A stretch of DNA of 64,000 nt from Diplosphaera chodatii (lineage: Eukaryota; Chlorophyta; Trebouxiophyceae; Prasiolales; Stichococcaceae): contig JAALGY010000041.1 in NCBI GenBank assembly GCA_032358165.1, positions 3,450,575 through 3,514,574 of the forward strand, written 5' to 3'. The translations under genes and the position numbers were made by a program. A model generated the notes under the pieces. It was not told the origin of the DNA and did no database searches. It worked only from the letters and a program-made list of their open reading frames with translations. This document shows, one piece after another, positions 35,201 through 46,800 of this stretch; the stretch's first letter is position 1, and each line of letters begins with the position of its first letter.

Positions 35201-38200
35201 TGACACATACGTTCAGATATATTGCTGCTCCATGAAGTCGTTGGCGCCGTTTCATACGTGTGTACCTCTCCGTTCATAAATCGGCTGGTCCATTTGCGGC
35301 AGGCTGCCTTGGTAGATTCGAGGTTTGATCCGCATCCAGATGCTGGAGAATTTTACCAGGCGAGGGCACTACTTCATGTGTCCCACACTGATGGCGATCA
35401 TGACACATCGCCTGCAGGGTCATGCTGGACTCCATGGAGTCGACGTTCCACGCTGCCTGGAGCCGCGCCGGCCTCGGGGACGACTCCCCGTCAGCGCCCA
35501 ACGCCCTCAAGCGCAAGGTGCACAGCTGCAAAGTTGCCGCAACGGCACCAGTGGGGTCCGCGCTGTGCGGGCGTCCAGGGCTGAGGGTGCCTTTCTCCAG
35601 CCGCTGAGCAGCCCGTCGTGCTCCCAGCGTGCGTCGCCAGCACCCTGAGGAGCCGCACGGCGCTGCACCCGTGTCTGATCCAAGGGTTGCATCCGCCGCA
35701 GAGCACGGAGGGGCTGCGGCGGGGCAGCAGCGGCGGCAGCGGGGGCCGCCCCGGCTCCGAGCGCCGCCCCAAGAAGCAGCGCTCAATGAAGGAACTCCAG
35801 TCCGACGGTGGGCTGCCACCTTCTCACAGTGCCCTGCCTGATGTCGCATGTCAAACACTCGGCCGTTGCATCATCTCAAATGCACCGAGTTCACGCCGCT
35901 GAGCTGACAACATGGCCCCTCTCTGTGGCGAGTCGATCTGCACTCCAGACGCCATGCACCGGACCGCCTGCGGCATAATACTGCGCCGTATTGCTTTGGC
36001 GTTCGTAGCCCTGGAGCCTGGCTGTACATCTGCTCCAGGGCTGACGCCGCGGCGCGGGGGCCGCAAGGCCGCGGCGCCGCTGTCGGCGGCGGCGGCGGAC
36101 GAGCTGCGGGCGATGGACTCGGTGGACCTGGGCGGCCTGCCGGAGCTGGACGACTTCGAGCCGGGGCTCGCATTCGACAGCCTGCTGGACGGGCCGTCCG
36201 CGGACGAGGTGCACCCTGCGCGTGCTGCACGCTGCCATGTGGCTCACACATGCAGCTTCTTCTGTAGGTTTCGGTCGTGTTAACCTGGCTAACAGACCCT
36301 TAGTGGTCACGCACCTGGCCACCAAACCCTCGGTTGTCATGCACCACATCGGCTGCAAATCGTTCAGGCTCCCATGCTAGCTGTGAGCGGTCCTCAGCAC
36401 CCTGCAGAAGCAGTGCCCTTCTCGGCAGTGAGGCGGTGGGCCGATGAGCAAACTTGGCTGCGAATGAGGCATGCTGCACTGTGTGCTGCAGGGCCGGATG
36501 GTGAGCGCGACGCCGCCGCAGCCGCAGATGTCCGCGGCGCTCGCGATGCAGCGGCAGCAGCAGGCGGAGCAGGCGCAGGCGCAGGCGCTGTACAACGCGC
36601 GCCTGCAGGTGGGCCCCCAGCGCATTTGGTTGTCGTCAAGCCCCTGACTTCCTGTTAGGGAAGCCCTTTCCCAGCGCCCTGCACTCGGCCTGTTACCAGT
36701 TGTAGCGGTGCCTGCAGCACTGACGTCACAGGCCCCATTGTCGGCCAGACAGGGCACACCAGGTCACACCATACTCAGCACTTTGCTGGTGCTGGTACTG
36801 CTGCACTGAGTGGCTTCCAGACACCAATCAGGGCGACTGCCATGTATCAGACGCTGAGCTCACACGGGGGCGTGTCCAGCCGCAGATGCTGGCGCGGGGC
36901 GGGCAGGGCCGCGCGGCGGAGAGCCCCACCGCCTCGGCCGGCACCCCCTCCCGCGGCGGCCGCCCCGGCCGCGCCGACAGCGGCGAGGTGCGCCCCGCTT
37001 CAGCCGGCTGACGGGCTGTGGCGCTCAGGGCTCAGTGGGACACGGTCCTGTGCAGCCCGCCCGCATGTGTCACCAGCTGCCCAGCCGGTGCCTTGTGTAG
37101 CGGCGGCGCCAGGTGCACACCTGCCGTGCCGCCCGTGTCAGGCAGGAGTGGCACTGGACCACCACCAAAGCATCAGCAGCCTGCGCTGGGCTCCAACCAA
37201 TCACACCTGCAATCCCGCGGAGCACTCAGCGCCATCCAAACGGACGGTCATGAAACACATGACTGAGGTCTGCCACCCCACCCTGCAGTGGACGCCGGGC
37301 GGGGGCACCCCCACGGCGCGCTGCGACGTGTGCGCGCGCGCCAAGAAGGGGCGCTGCGGCACCGCCACCGCGCCGTACCGCTGCCGGCGGCGCCCCGCGC
37401 TGGGGCTGCCCACCTCCCCCCGCGCCGCGCGGGCGGCGGACTCCGGCAGCGAGGGCGACGGCGCGGGGCTGAACGCCACGCCGCAGCCGCTCGGCGGCTC
37501 GCCCGGAGGTGCGCAGACTGAACACGTCGTCATTGACTTCCTGCATGCGTTACGGATGAATCTGCATGAAGAGTGCCATGTCGGCGGGGGATTGAATTGT
37601 GGTCTGCCATTCTTACACAGTCAGGCTCGACGTGACATGCAAGATGTAAACCCAGGGGTCAGGGTGCGACCAAGTCACAGCATGCTTCCGCAGCATTCTG
37701 CAAGATGTCGCGCACGGACACGCGCATCAGTGACCAAATAGGTGCCGCGCGTGCTGCAGGCATGGCGCCCGGCGACGCGCGCTTCCAGGCGCGGTTCGCG
37801 CACATGCAGCAGCGACTGGGCAGCCCAGGCGAGGGCGGCGCCAGCCCTGCAGCGGACGGCGGTCGCACCGCCCAGGTTGGTACCAGTGCCACTGCACGTG
37901 TCCCCACGATGGAACCTGCCAACTTGCTGGATCAAGCATGGCAGGCTGCTTGCAGCACTGTCAAGCACATGGCCTCTGCGGCAGCAGACTCGTCAAGTTC
38001 CAATCACGCCCTGAAAACAGCGTCATTTGCACAGGCGCAGGCGCTGCAGCAGGAGATGCGCGGCTTGGCTCAGCAGGTGTGCTGACATTTCTGCTGACAG
38101 TTCTGCGGTGTGGCCCAGCATGATTTAGCACGTTGTCATGGCAATCTGTATTTGGTGCTGAGTGCTGGCAGTCCCTGCTGATGAGCGTTTTGGCATGCTT

Positions 38201-41200
38201 GGCCGCAGCAACATGCCCTGGAGCAGCGGTACAACCTGCTGGTCAACGAGCTGCAGCGAGTGCATGCCGCTCGGCAGGCGCTGCCAGATGCAGCCCGCGC
38301 TGCAGAGGTGAGTGCTGGACACAAATCTTGAGGGAGTCAGCGTTACTGTCCAGCAGGTTGGTGCTGCCTCCGGTGGGCACAGCGCTTGCAGCTGTCTGCT
38401 AACTCCGAAGTGGGCAGGCGCCAGGTCTGCATGCTGCCTGTCAAGCTGCGCCGTCCCTGTGACATTGCATTGCTGCATGTCCAGAGCGCGGCGCGGCAGT
38501 ACCTGGAGCTGCAGCAGCAGGCGGCGCAGTACCAGCAGCAGCAGCAGCAGCAGCAGCAGGCGGCCGCGGCGGCGGCGGCGGCGCAGCAGCCGGAGCGCCT
38601 GGCCCGGCCGGGCTCCACTACTGGGCAGCCGACGGCGGCGCTGCACCCCAGTGTGCAGGTGGGCATGTGTGTGCGAGTCCGTCACGGAGCTGACAAGCTG
38701 GTCCATGGTTATGTGAACAGATTCTGCAAATGTCGCATGTTCGTAGATTGATTGGCGTGGCAGGTGTTGCGTTCACCTCTGTCCATTCAGTGCTGCAGTT
38801 CCTCACTCAGCAGCTGCCATGGCTTGGCACACTGCCCTGGACCAGCAGCGGGAAGGGCTGCCGACCAGGGCGGGTACATGGTGCAGCTTGTATTGGATTT
38901 GTCAAATTGGACCCTCACCGCTGTGGTGTTTTGTGTAGGCGCTGGGGTCTCACTGGTTTGGTCAAGGCGCAGCGGGGCCGCAGCAGGGGGCGGGGGGCCC
39001 GCAGCCGCAGGGGCCTCCCCAGCCGCCGCAGCCAGGCCAGGTAAGACGGGGCCTTAAACCCTGCTGTCAGATGTGCTATCCACAGCCGCCTGCGTCTGAA
39101 CAAGGGTTTGGCCTGTGCGTCGTTGGACACGCACCGAGTGTCCATTGGCATATGTGTCCTGCAATGAGACGTGATGACAACACCTGGTCTGCCACAGGTG
39201 GGCTCGCCTGCGGATGCACAGCGACGGCCGCCGGCCACCCCGGAGCAGCTGCAGGCGCACCGCGAGCTGCTCATGGCCGCCGCGCGCCGGCAGCAGCAGC
39301 AGCAGCAGCAGCAGCAGGCTATGCAGGTGCGAAAACCGATGAGCCCGACTGTCATGCCTCATCGGTTGCTGTATACGTGCATGCCGCTCTGCATGGACAG
39401 CTGCACCGCATACTGAAAGCCGGCTGGCAGCCAGCTTTAGTGTTGCGGCCGGTCGCTGCACCTCGTCCATCTGCATGCAACTATGTGCAGGCACGGCAGG
39501 GCGTCACCTCGCCAAATCCTGCGGACCCGATGCCGCGGCCCAGCAGCGCTGCGGCTGCCGGGCAGCCGCCAGCTGCTGGTGCGGAAGGGCATCCGCCACA
39601 ACAGCAGCCGGGCACGCAACAGCAGGTGTGGCCCGATAGGAGGAGCCTGGAGTTGTGTTAGGAGGCGTAGGAGTAGCAGAAGCAGGTGTAGAGCAGGATC
39701 CGCAACATGATTACGCATGGACATAGTCAGGGCAGATGCCATGCAACGCCAGCACAGATCACCCACAGGTGCCTGCGGGCTGCGGCGCCGTCCGCTGCTG
39801 ATGGTTGCCGGTGGACTGCGATCAGAACTGGAACCTGTGTACTGGGTTTGGGCCATCACGATGCAGAAGACTGTCGAGCATCTTCCTGAGATGCGCCTGC
39901 TGATCTGCGCAGGTGCCAGCCAGCCCTGGGGTGGGCGGTGCGGACATCACGCCCGCGCAGCTGCAGGCGGCGCTGGCCGAGCGCGAGGCGCAGCAGCAGG
40001 CCAGCTTCCAGGTGGGGCGTGTCCAGTTGCCGCCACCCGGCAGCCGCTGTGCTGTGCTGCCGAAGCTACAGATGCCGGCATGCACCCGCGTGTCCTGCAA
40101 CCCTGTGTCTTTTGCGAGTGTCAGACATGCAGTTGATCCTGCTTCGATGACGTCTGCAAAGCTCATGCATGCTGATGCCACTGTCTGTATGATAGCATAC
40201 ACAGTGAAAGCGTTTGATGAGACACGGTGGCCATCAGTCTGGATACCGTCCTGACATGGGGTGTCCTATCGCAGGCCCAGGTCGCCCGTCACGAAGCCCA
40301 GAAAGCGCAGCTGGCGGCGCGGCGTGCAGGCATGGCGTCTCCGCAGCCGCCACACCCCGCAGCGGCGGCGCAGCACCCGCCGCAGAAGCCGCAGCCGGGG
40401 GAGCCCGGGGCGGCGATGCCGGCGCCGCCGCCGCCAATGTTCCCGCAGCAGCTGCCCCAGCAGCAGGCGGCGCAGCAGCTGGCCGCGCAGCAGCTGGCCA
40501 GCCCCGCCGGGCGGGCGTCCCCCGCCGCGGGCGGGGTCCCCGGGATGCAGCGGCCAGACTCCCGGGGCGCCTCAGGGCAGCCGGCGGTGCCCATGCCGCC
40601 CCCGGCGCCAAAGCCGTCACCGGGCCTCGGGCAGCAGCCCGGCCTGCCGCAGTCCCCCCACCAGCAGCTGCAGGCGGCGCAGGCCGCGCAACAGCAGCAG
40701 ATGCACGCGATGCTGCTGGCGCAGCAGCAGCAGCGGGCGGCGGCCGCCGCTGCTGCCGTCGCAGCCCAGCAGCAGCACGGCGGGGGCAGCCCCGCGATCG
40801 GCAGCCCCCTGGGCGGCATGACGCCCCAGCAGCGGCACGCCGCGATGCTCGCGCGCTCGGCGCAGGCGGCGGCGGCGCAGCGGCAGCTGTCGTCGAACCC
40901 CGGCGCCCACAGTCCCGGCGGCCAGCCCCAGGGAGCGCTACCCCTCGGGCAGCAGCCGCCCATGGGCGTCGGGCGGCAACCGCCGCAGCTGCCGCAGCAC
41001 CAGCAGCAGCACCTGCAGCAGCGGCCGCACCAGCAGCTGCCGCCGGCGGGCTGGCGGCTGAATCTGGCGCCCGAGCAGCAGGCCAAGTTTGCGGCGCTGC
41101 CGCCAGAGCAGCAGCAGCAGGTGTGCCCAATGTGTATCTCTGCAGCATGTGCAGTGGTGTCCCTACAGTGCTGCCAATGCCATGCCTGTTGCATTGCAAC

Positions 41201-41603
41201 CTGCCTTGTCACCCGCTTCATGCATCTCCTGCGCAATGTGGTGTGTCCTGCAACGCTGCAGATCGCGGCAAACATGTATGCATCCCAGCAGCACCAGCTC
41301 ATGGCCCATCGCCAGGTGCGTGCCTGTCGTGCCGTGGAGCGTTGAGCTTTGCGCTGCATGTGAGTGCCGAGAGGCTATTGGGCTCTGGCGCCTGCCGGCC
41401 GCAATGGCGTGATCCGTTGCTTGCTTGCCATGGGTGCAGATGCAGATGCAGCAACAGATGCAGCAGGCTCAGTACGCGCAGCAGCGCGCAGCCGCAGCAG
41501 CGTCCCAGCAGCAGATGGGCCTGCGCCCTCCCCTGCAGCAGCAGCAGCCGACGCCGCACAACCCGCAGCAGCAGGCGCTGCACATGCAGCAGGTGCTCCA
41601 GGC

Positions 41604-41644
<41 letters not shown>

Positions 41645-43120
41645 CAGCGCTTCAGGCGCAGCAGCGGGCTCATGCGGCGGCCAGCAGCCTGCAAGCAGCA
41701 GCGCAGCAGCATCCCTCACTTCAGCCTGCAACAGGGGCGGTTGGTGTTGCCTCGGCTGCGGTGCCGTCTGCTGAGGTGTGTTGCTTTGGATACCGGTCCT
41801 CTTGCTTTGGCCTGCTCGTAATGATGAGTGCCCTTGCAATTCTCACCTGCATGTCAGGGAACTTCGGCGCAGTTGATGTCGAGAGATGTCCAACTGACAT
41901 GGGTTCAGTGTACATCAGCACACATATCACCGGCGTCGTACTGGCCCCGCAGGTCAAGGCGGAAGGCAGTCAGCCAGGGCCCACGGCTGCAGCTGCCGGA
42001 AGCACCGCCGCCGCCATCTCTCAGCTGCTTGCGCCCACGGGCAGCCTGCTGCCCGATGCCGCGGCCTCAGCAAGGGTTGCGCCGGCGGCAGCCGCGCCGT
42101 CCGTGGCAATTGTGCAGGCCCCCGGCAACCCTGTAGCGACCCCACCACTGCAGCCGCCTACCGCGCTGGCAGTCGACCCCGCGGGGCCACACGTCACGCC
42201 GACCCTGGGGCAGTACGCCCGCCAGCTGGCGTCACCCTCCGCCGCCGCAACAGCCGCCGCGGCGCTCAGCGGCAGCCCCGCAGCCGGGGCCAGCCCCGCC
42301 GAGCCCGCTGCTCCGCAGCAGGCGACGCCTGCACTGCCTTCGCCTGGTGCGTTGTGGAAGTCACGAGCTGCTGCTCATCCAGCACATTACTCTGATCTGC
42401 TTTAGGCTGTACAGTTGCATGATAGCCGCAAGCTGCTTACGAAGGCTGCGTGCGCTGCTGCCGAGTATTGGAACTTGGCCCGAGTACCAAAGACCACGGT
42501 GCAGTGGTGGCGAGCTTGCAGCCTGGCCGTTCGCAGGCTCCGCTGAAACGGCTGGCGATCAGGCGCCAGCCGCTGCGCAGCCGGCAGGCGGAACACCACC
42601 TGCTGCAGGGCAGGCTGCCCCTGCGGAGCCGGCCGCTCCCCAGGCCATGCCCGAGGTGCAGCAGGCGGCCGCTGGGGGTGCCACAAACAGCCCAGGCCCC
42701 GGAGGAAGCCCCTCTGGGACGCAGCCGGCGGCTGCTGGCGCGCAGCAGGCGCAGGCTGCACCAGACGCGGCAGCAGCCGCTGGTCCTACAGCTGCGGCGT
42801 CGGGGCCTGAGCCCGGCAGTGCGCCGCTGGAAGCGCCGGCTGCCCCAGCTGCTGAGGCAGCACCAGCGGCTGCAGGCGGTGATCAGGCACCAGAGGCGAC
42901 ACCACCGACCAGTGCGACTGCCGCCCACCCTGCAGCAGAGGCAGCGGTGCAGCCGCTACCAGAGGCCGGTGACCGGCCGACTGCGCCATCGGAGCAGCAA
43001 GTCGTTGCCGACGTCAAGCAGGCACCATCCATCGGGACCGCGGTGACCAATGCTGCAATAGCAAATGGCAATGCCGCAACGCATGCTTCAGCTCAGCCAG
43101 GCAGTGCTGGCAGTCAGTGA
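32274..43120 (+). CDS. Bromodomain nuclear protein with divergent second bromodomain and poly-Gln C-terminus
   Basis: Twenty-five exons join in phase (first 32274-32309, then 33294-33599, 33827-33988, 34154-34342, 34576-34674, 34918-35105, 35418-35517 and on to 42537-43120). The predicted product is 1634 residues with TGA. Residues about 5-114 form a canonical bromodomain: ZA loop PVDAVALGIPDYHDVIKQPM DLGTV, with the acetyl-lysine-binding Asn in CRAYNEADSDV. A Gly-rich RGG-like segment follows (GVRGGGRGRGRGAAGKDAGK). A second bromodomain-like fold (CLEVLQQVMSMPQASPFSQP to MLDSMESTFHAAW) lacks the PMDL motif and has HCRASPRM where the Asn should be. Then come a basic RPKKQR stretch, an AT-hook-like PRRGGRK, and a Cys4 cluster (RCDVCARAKKGRCGTATAPY R-C). 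Long Gln/Ala/Pro-rich exons follow. Likely an acetyl-histone-reading transcription or chromatin cofactor. The start is chosen because KKRLLK joins the bromodomain first helix in phase. Confidence 0.88.
41604..41643 (+). repeat. (CAG)n run encoding poly-Gln
   Basis: About 13 pure CAG codons in the exon at 41440-41775 of the bromodomain gene. Shorter pure CAG runs occur at about 38533-38559 and 39291-39317 in the same gene. All are in the Gln frame. Confidence 0.92.
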
Positions 43121-43834
43121 TGCAAGTGCGAAGTAAGTTTTCGGCATCCAGCGCAGTGGCTCAGCTGCTGCATTTGCTGCGCTCACATCTTCCAGGTTAT
43201 CACTTCATTCACATAGAGCCCCGCAGGCGTGATGATTGCAGCTGAAGTGTTCTGACGTGTACCCCTTTCATCCAGTGCAGCTCAGAACTTGCATCGTGCC
43301 GCTCGAACTTGATCGATCTTTTTGGTTTCGTTGGTCCACATCCCCGAGTAAAGACTGCAATGCTGTTCTGCTTGTGTACCGTTGCGCTGGCCTTCTCTGC
43401 GCATCATCGATCAGCACGCCACCCTGTCCTGCCCAGCTCATGGTGCCAGTGGCCTGCAGGAGGCCGATGCGACACAGCACTTCCAGATTTGAGACGCACA
43501 TCGGCATTCCAGCTGTACTGTGAGAGTTCTGATCTCCATAGTGTGCGGCCTGTGCAACGCTTGAACCACATCCGGTGTTGATCAGTGCAGTGCAACATTC
43601 CCAAGGTTGCGCGTGGCCCCAACACGCAGCTTATCGCGAGTCCTCCAGTCAGCATCTGAGACCCAGGCCAAGGCTGTGCTGATCGCACAAGCTTTTTGCG
43701 CTCGAAAATTGCAAATGCAACTTGTGTCGACACACTGCTGCGCATGCATGACGGCAGCGCAGGCTAGTTCGCATAGCACTCCCCCGTAGGGGACCTGCAA
43801 GGGTGCCGCGCCTCAGAGTGGCAGGCATACGAGG
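43121..43834. other. Intergenic region
   Basis: Between the bromodomain-gene stop and the likely SEC23-like start. Lower GC content; no phase-consistent exon seen. Presumably the 3' untranslated region of the upstream gene and the promoter of the downstream one. Confidence 0.45.
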
Positions 43835-46800
43835 ATGCAGCACGTGCCGGCTGGCATGCCGCTGGACGCCGAGCTGGGTGTCTCCGATGCCGCCGGCGAC
43901 CCCGGCGCCGGCAGCGGGCTGAGCGCACCGCCACCACACACAGCAGCAGCGCCTGCAGCCTCGGGGATCAGCAGCGCGCCCGTGCGGCAGGAGATGCGGC
44001 CGCTGGATGGCGCGGGCGCTGCAACGGGCGGTGCCAGCCCCCAGCCCAGGCGCGGTCACAATACATGTCACATTGTGGGTGCATGCCATGAAGCCACCTA
44101 GCATCTGAAGGGTCTGTGCAAAGGTGAGGTACACACCTGCAGGCTGGCAGGCTACCCCATGCCGCCAAGCGACCCACGCCCGCAGCCGCCAAAGTTCCAG
44201 CCGGCCGCGCTCCCGCTGGCGCAGGCGCAGGAGGCGCCACCTGATGGCGGCAGCGCGGCGGCCTCCGTGGTCAGCCTCACGTCCACAGCGGTGAAGGAGC
44301 CGCCTCGGACGTGAAGTGCTGCAGAGCTGGGTTGAAGGCTCTGATCCACGCTGCAGTCCGGCGCGGCTGGCCAGGGTCAACTGCTGGGCTGCACGGCATC
44401 GCCAAAGGCGTGGTGTCGCTGCAGCACGCGGCCAGCTTGCTGGGAGGCGCTGCGTCTCTTGTGTCTTATATAACGAACAGCATCAAAGTGTTTGCATCAT
44501 CTTGGCGCAGGTGCTGTCCCGGAGGCTGGCGGCCGCGGCGGTGGGCATCCCGCTGGGCGCGCTGGTCACGCCGCTGCCGCCCGGCAGGCCGCACATCCCC
44601 CGGGCGGACCGCCCCCCAGTCATCTGCGCCGCCTGCGGGGGCTTTCTCAACCCGTACTGCAAGGCGAGCAGCCCTGTTCACAGCACTGTTTGTGAGATGT
44701 GCCTCAAGTATTGCTGCTGTGGGTGTGGACATCTCGCCTGTACTGGTGCAGCCTGGCTCCTCATCCTGTGCTGCAACTGGACGACGAACAGGTGCAGCCG
44801 CACAGCCGCTCCTGGCGCTGCCTCTTCTGCAGCCATGCCAACGATGCGACGGGCGCGCTGCTGACGGACGAGCCTCAGGTTGTTCCCACTCCAGTCATGC
44901 TGCGCTGCCAGCCAACATCCTGCCTGGCCAGGCCTTTGCTCCACAAGGTCCCTGGCTGTGGCCTGCATTGCAACCCTCCGGCAGCAGCTCCTGTTCAGCA
45001 CAACCTGCTGCATTGATGCAAAAGGAGTGTCCGCACAACCATTGCCCTCTGCATCCAGGGCCTGCTGGAGCTGCGCAGCGAGGTGGGCGACTTCCTACAG
45101 CCGCGTGTCGGCGGCCGCAGCGCGCCCGGCGCCGCCGAGCCGCCCCCTACAGTGCTGGCAGTGGACGCCACGGCCGACGCCGACGATCTGGAGCTGCTTA
45201 AGGCGGCCCTGCTGGAGGTGAGAATCAAGCCAACGCACAGTTGCCGGCGTAGGCTGCTCAGCCAGCTGCTGCTGGACATGGCAGCAGGCGTTGCAGCATG
45301 TTTGGTTATGCCTGCAGCACGCATTCACGCAGAGTGGCATCAGCAGTGCACGACCATGCAACGCGTTGCGTGTCGGATGTAGGTGGTGCGTGCGCTGCCG
45401 CCGGAGGCGCGGCTGGTGCTGCTGACGTACGCAGCGGCGCTCTCTGTCTGGCACCTGAACCCCGCGCTGGCGCCAGGTGCCGCGTTGCAGCTGCCATCAA
45501 ACTGCGCAGCATGTGCATGCTTGGAGGCAGATACACAGCTGCACTGCTGATGAGCTATTCAGAGCAAAGCCCGCTGCCGTGCCCTGCACTGGAGACGCTG
45601 TCAGTCACATCAGGATTACAGTGTGTTGTCTAGTGTTGACAACACCGCTGAATCAACAGCGTTTGCATGATGATCAACCGCCATGACACGGACTCAGACA
45701 TGGTTCCAGGCCCAGACCCAGCACCTCTTACTTTTGCGTCGCAGGCGGCGTGCCCGCCGCAGACGTGTTCCCGGGTGGCACGGAGATGGGGGAGGCGGAG
45801 CTGGCGCAGCTGCTGGCCGGGCTGCCGCGGTACGCCGCCCCGCTGGGCGCCGCCCGCCGCGCAGCCGAGGCCGCGATCACCTCCCTGCGGTGCGTCTGCC
45901 GCTGTAATGCTGCTGCCGCTGCCGCTGCCGCTGGTGCGTCTGCCGCTGTAATGCTGCTGCCGCTGCCGCTGCTGCTGCTGCCGCTGCCGCTGCTGTTGGT
46001 GTTTCAAGGTCACGTATGGCAGAGCATAGTCTTGGGTGCTTTTTGACAGTGTGCTCGCCCCACCGTACCTGCTTCACGCAAGGCCCAGGCCGCCACTGGA
46101 AGCAGACTCTAGGAACTCACGACATCGCTGCAGCAGCAGCAGACACACTGAATGTGTGTCAGCCACCAGTTTCTGCAGCCAACGTCTTCCAGTGCAGGCA
46201 CTGTCAGAGCACCGCAGTGAAGCCAAACGACGGGTATGTATTTGCAGGCCCCACCGGCAGCGGAGGGCGGCCCGCGGCCGGCCCAGGGCGCTGGGCGCGG
46301 CGCTGGAGGCGGCGCTGTACCTGGCGCGCGGGCCGGCGGCCTCTGCTGCAGGGGCCCCGGCGGCGCCCGGCATGGGCGGCCGGGCCGCGCCCCGCGGCAG
46401 GGTCCTGCTGCTGGCCACGGGCCCGGCGACAAAGGTGTTGATTTGATTCTTGCTGTACCGTACTATAGTATACACTTCATCAGTGTAGTATGTACAGAAC
46501 ACCTTCAGACGGATGTTTGCTCAAGACCGGTCAGTGCTCACGATGCCGCGTGAATGGGTCGGTTGCGTACTTCAGTACTACACTGCTGAACTCAGATGCC
46601 AGATGAAGCAGCAGCATGGCGCTTCTGTTTGAATGGTGCCGAGCTAGATGTGTTCACGTTTGCTGCAGCCAGCAGGTTAGCGCCACAGCTGCGCTCCTAG
46701 CAGGATATTGATGCAGCAGATGCTTAGCGTCGTCTCGCCACAACGCAGGGCCCGGGCACGGTGCAGTTGGACACCATCGACGACGGCGACGCAGGGGCGC

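Noticed and set aside
40214..41821. 535-codon plus-strand frame and long minus-strand frames over 40.2-41.4 kb
   Set aside because: Shadows of the Gln/Ala/Pro-rich exons of the bromodomain gene. The frame chosen joins neighbours in phase and gives CAG-coded Gln tracts; the others give Arg/Ala-rich composition only.
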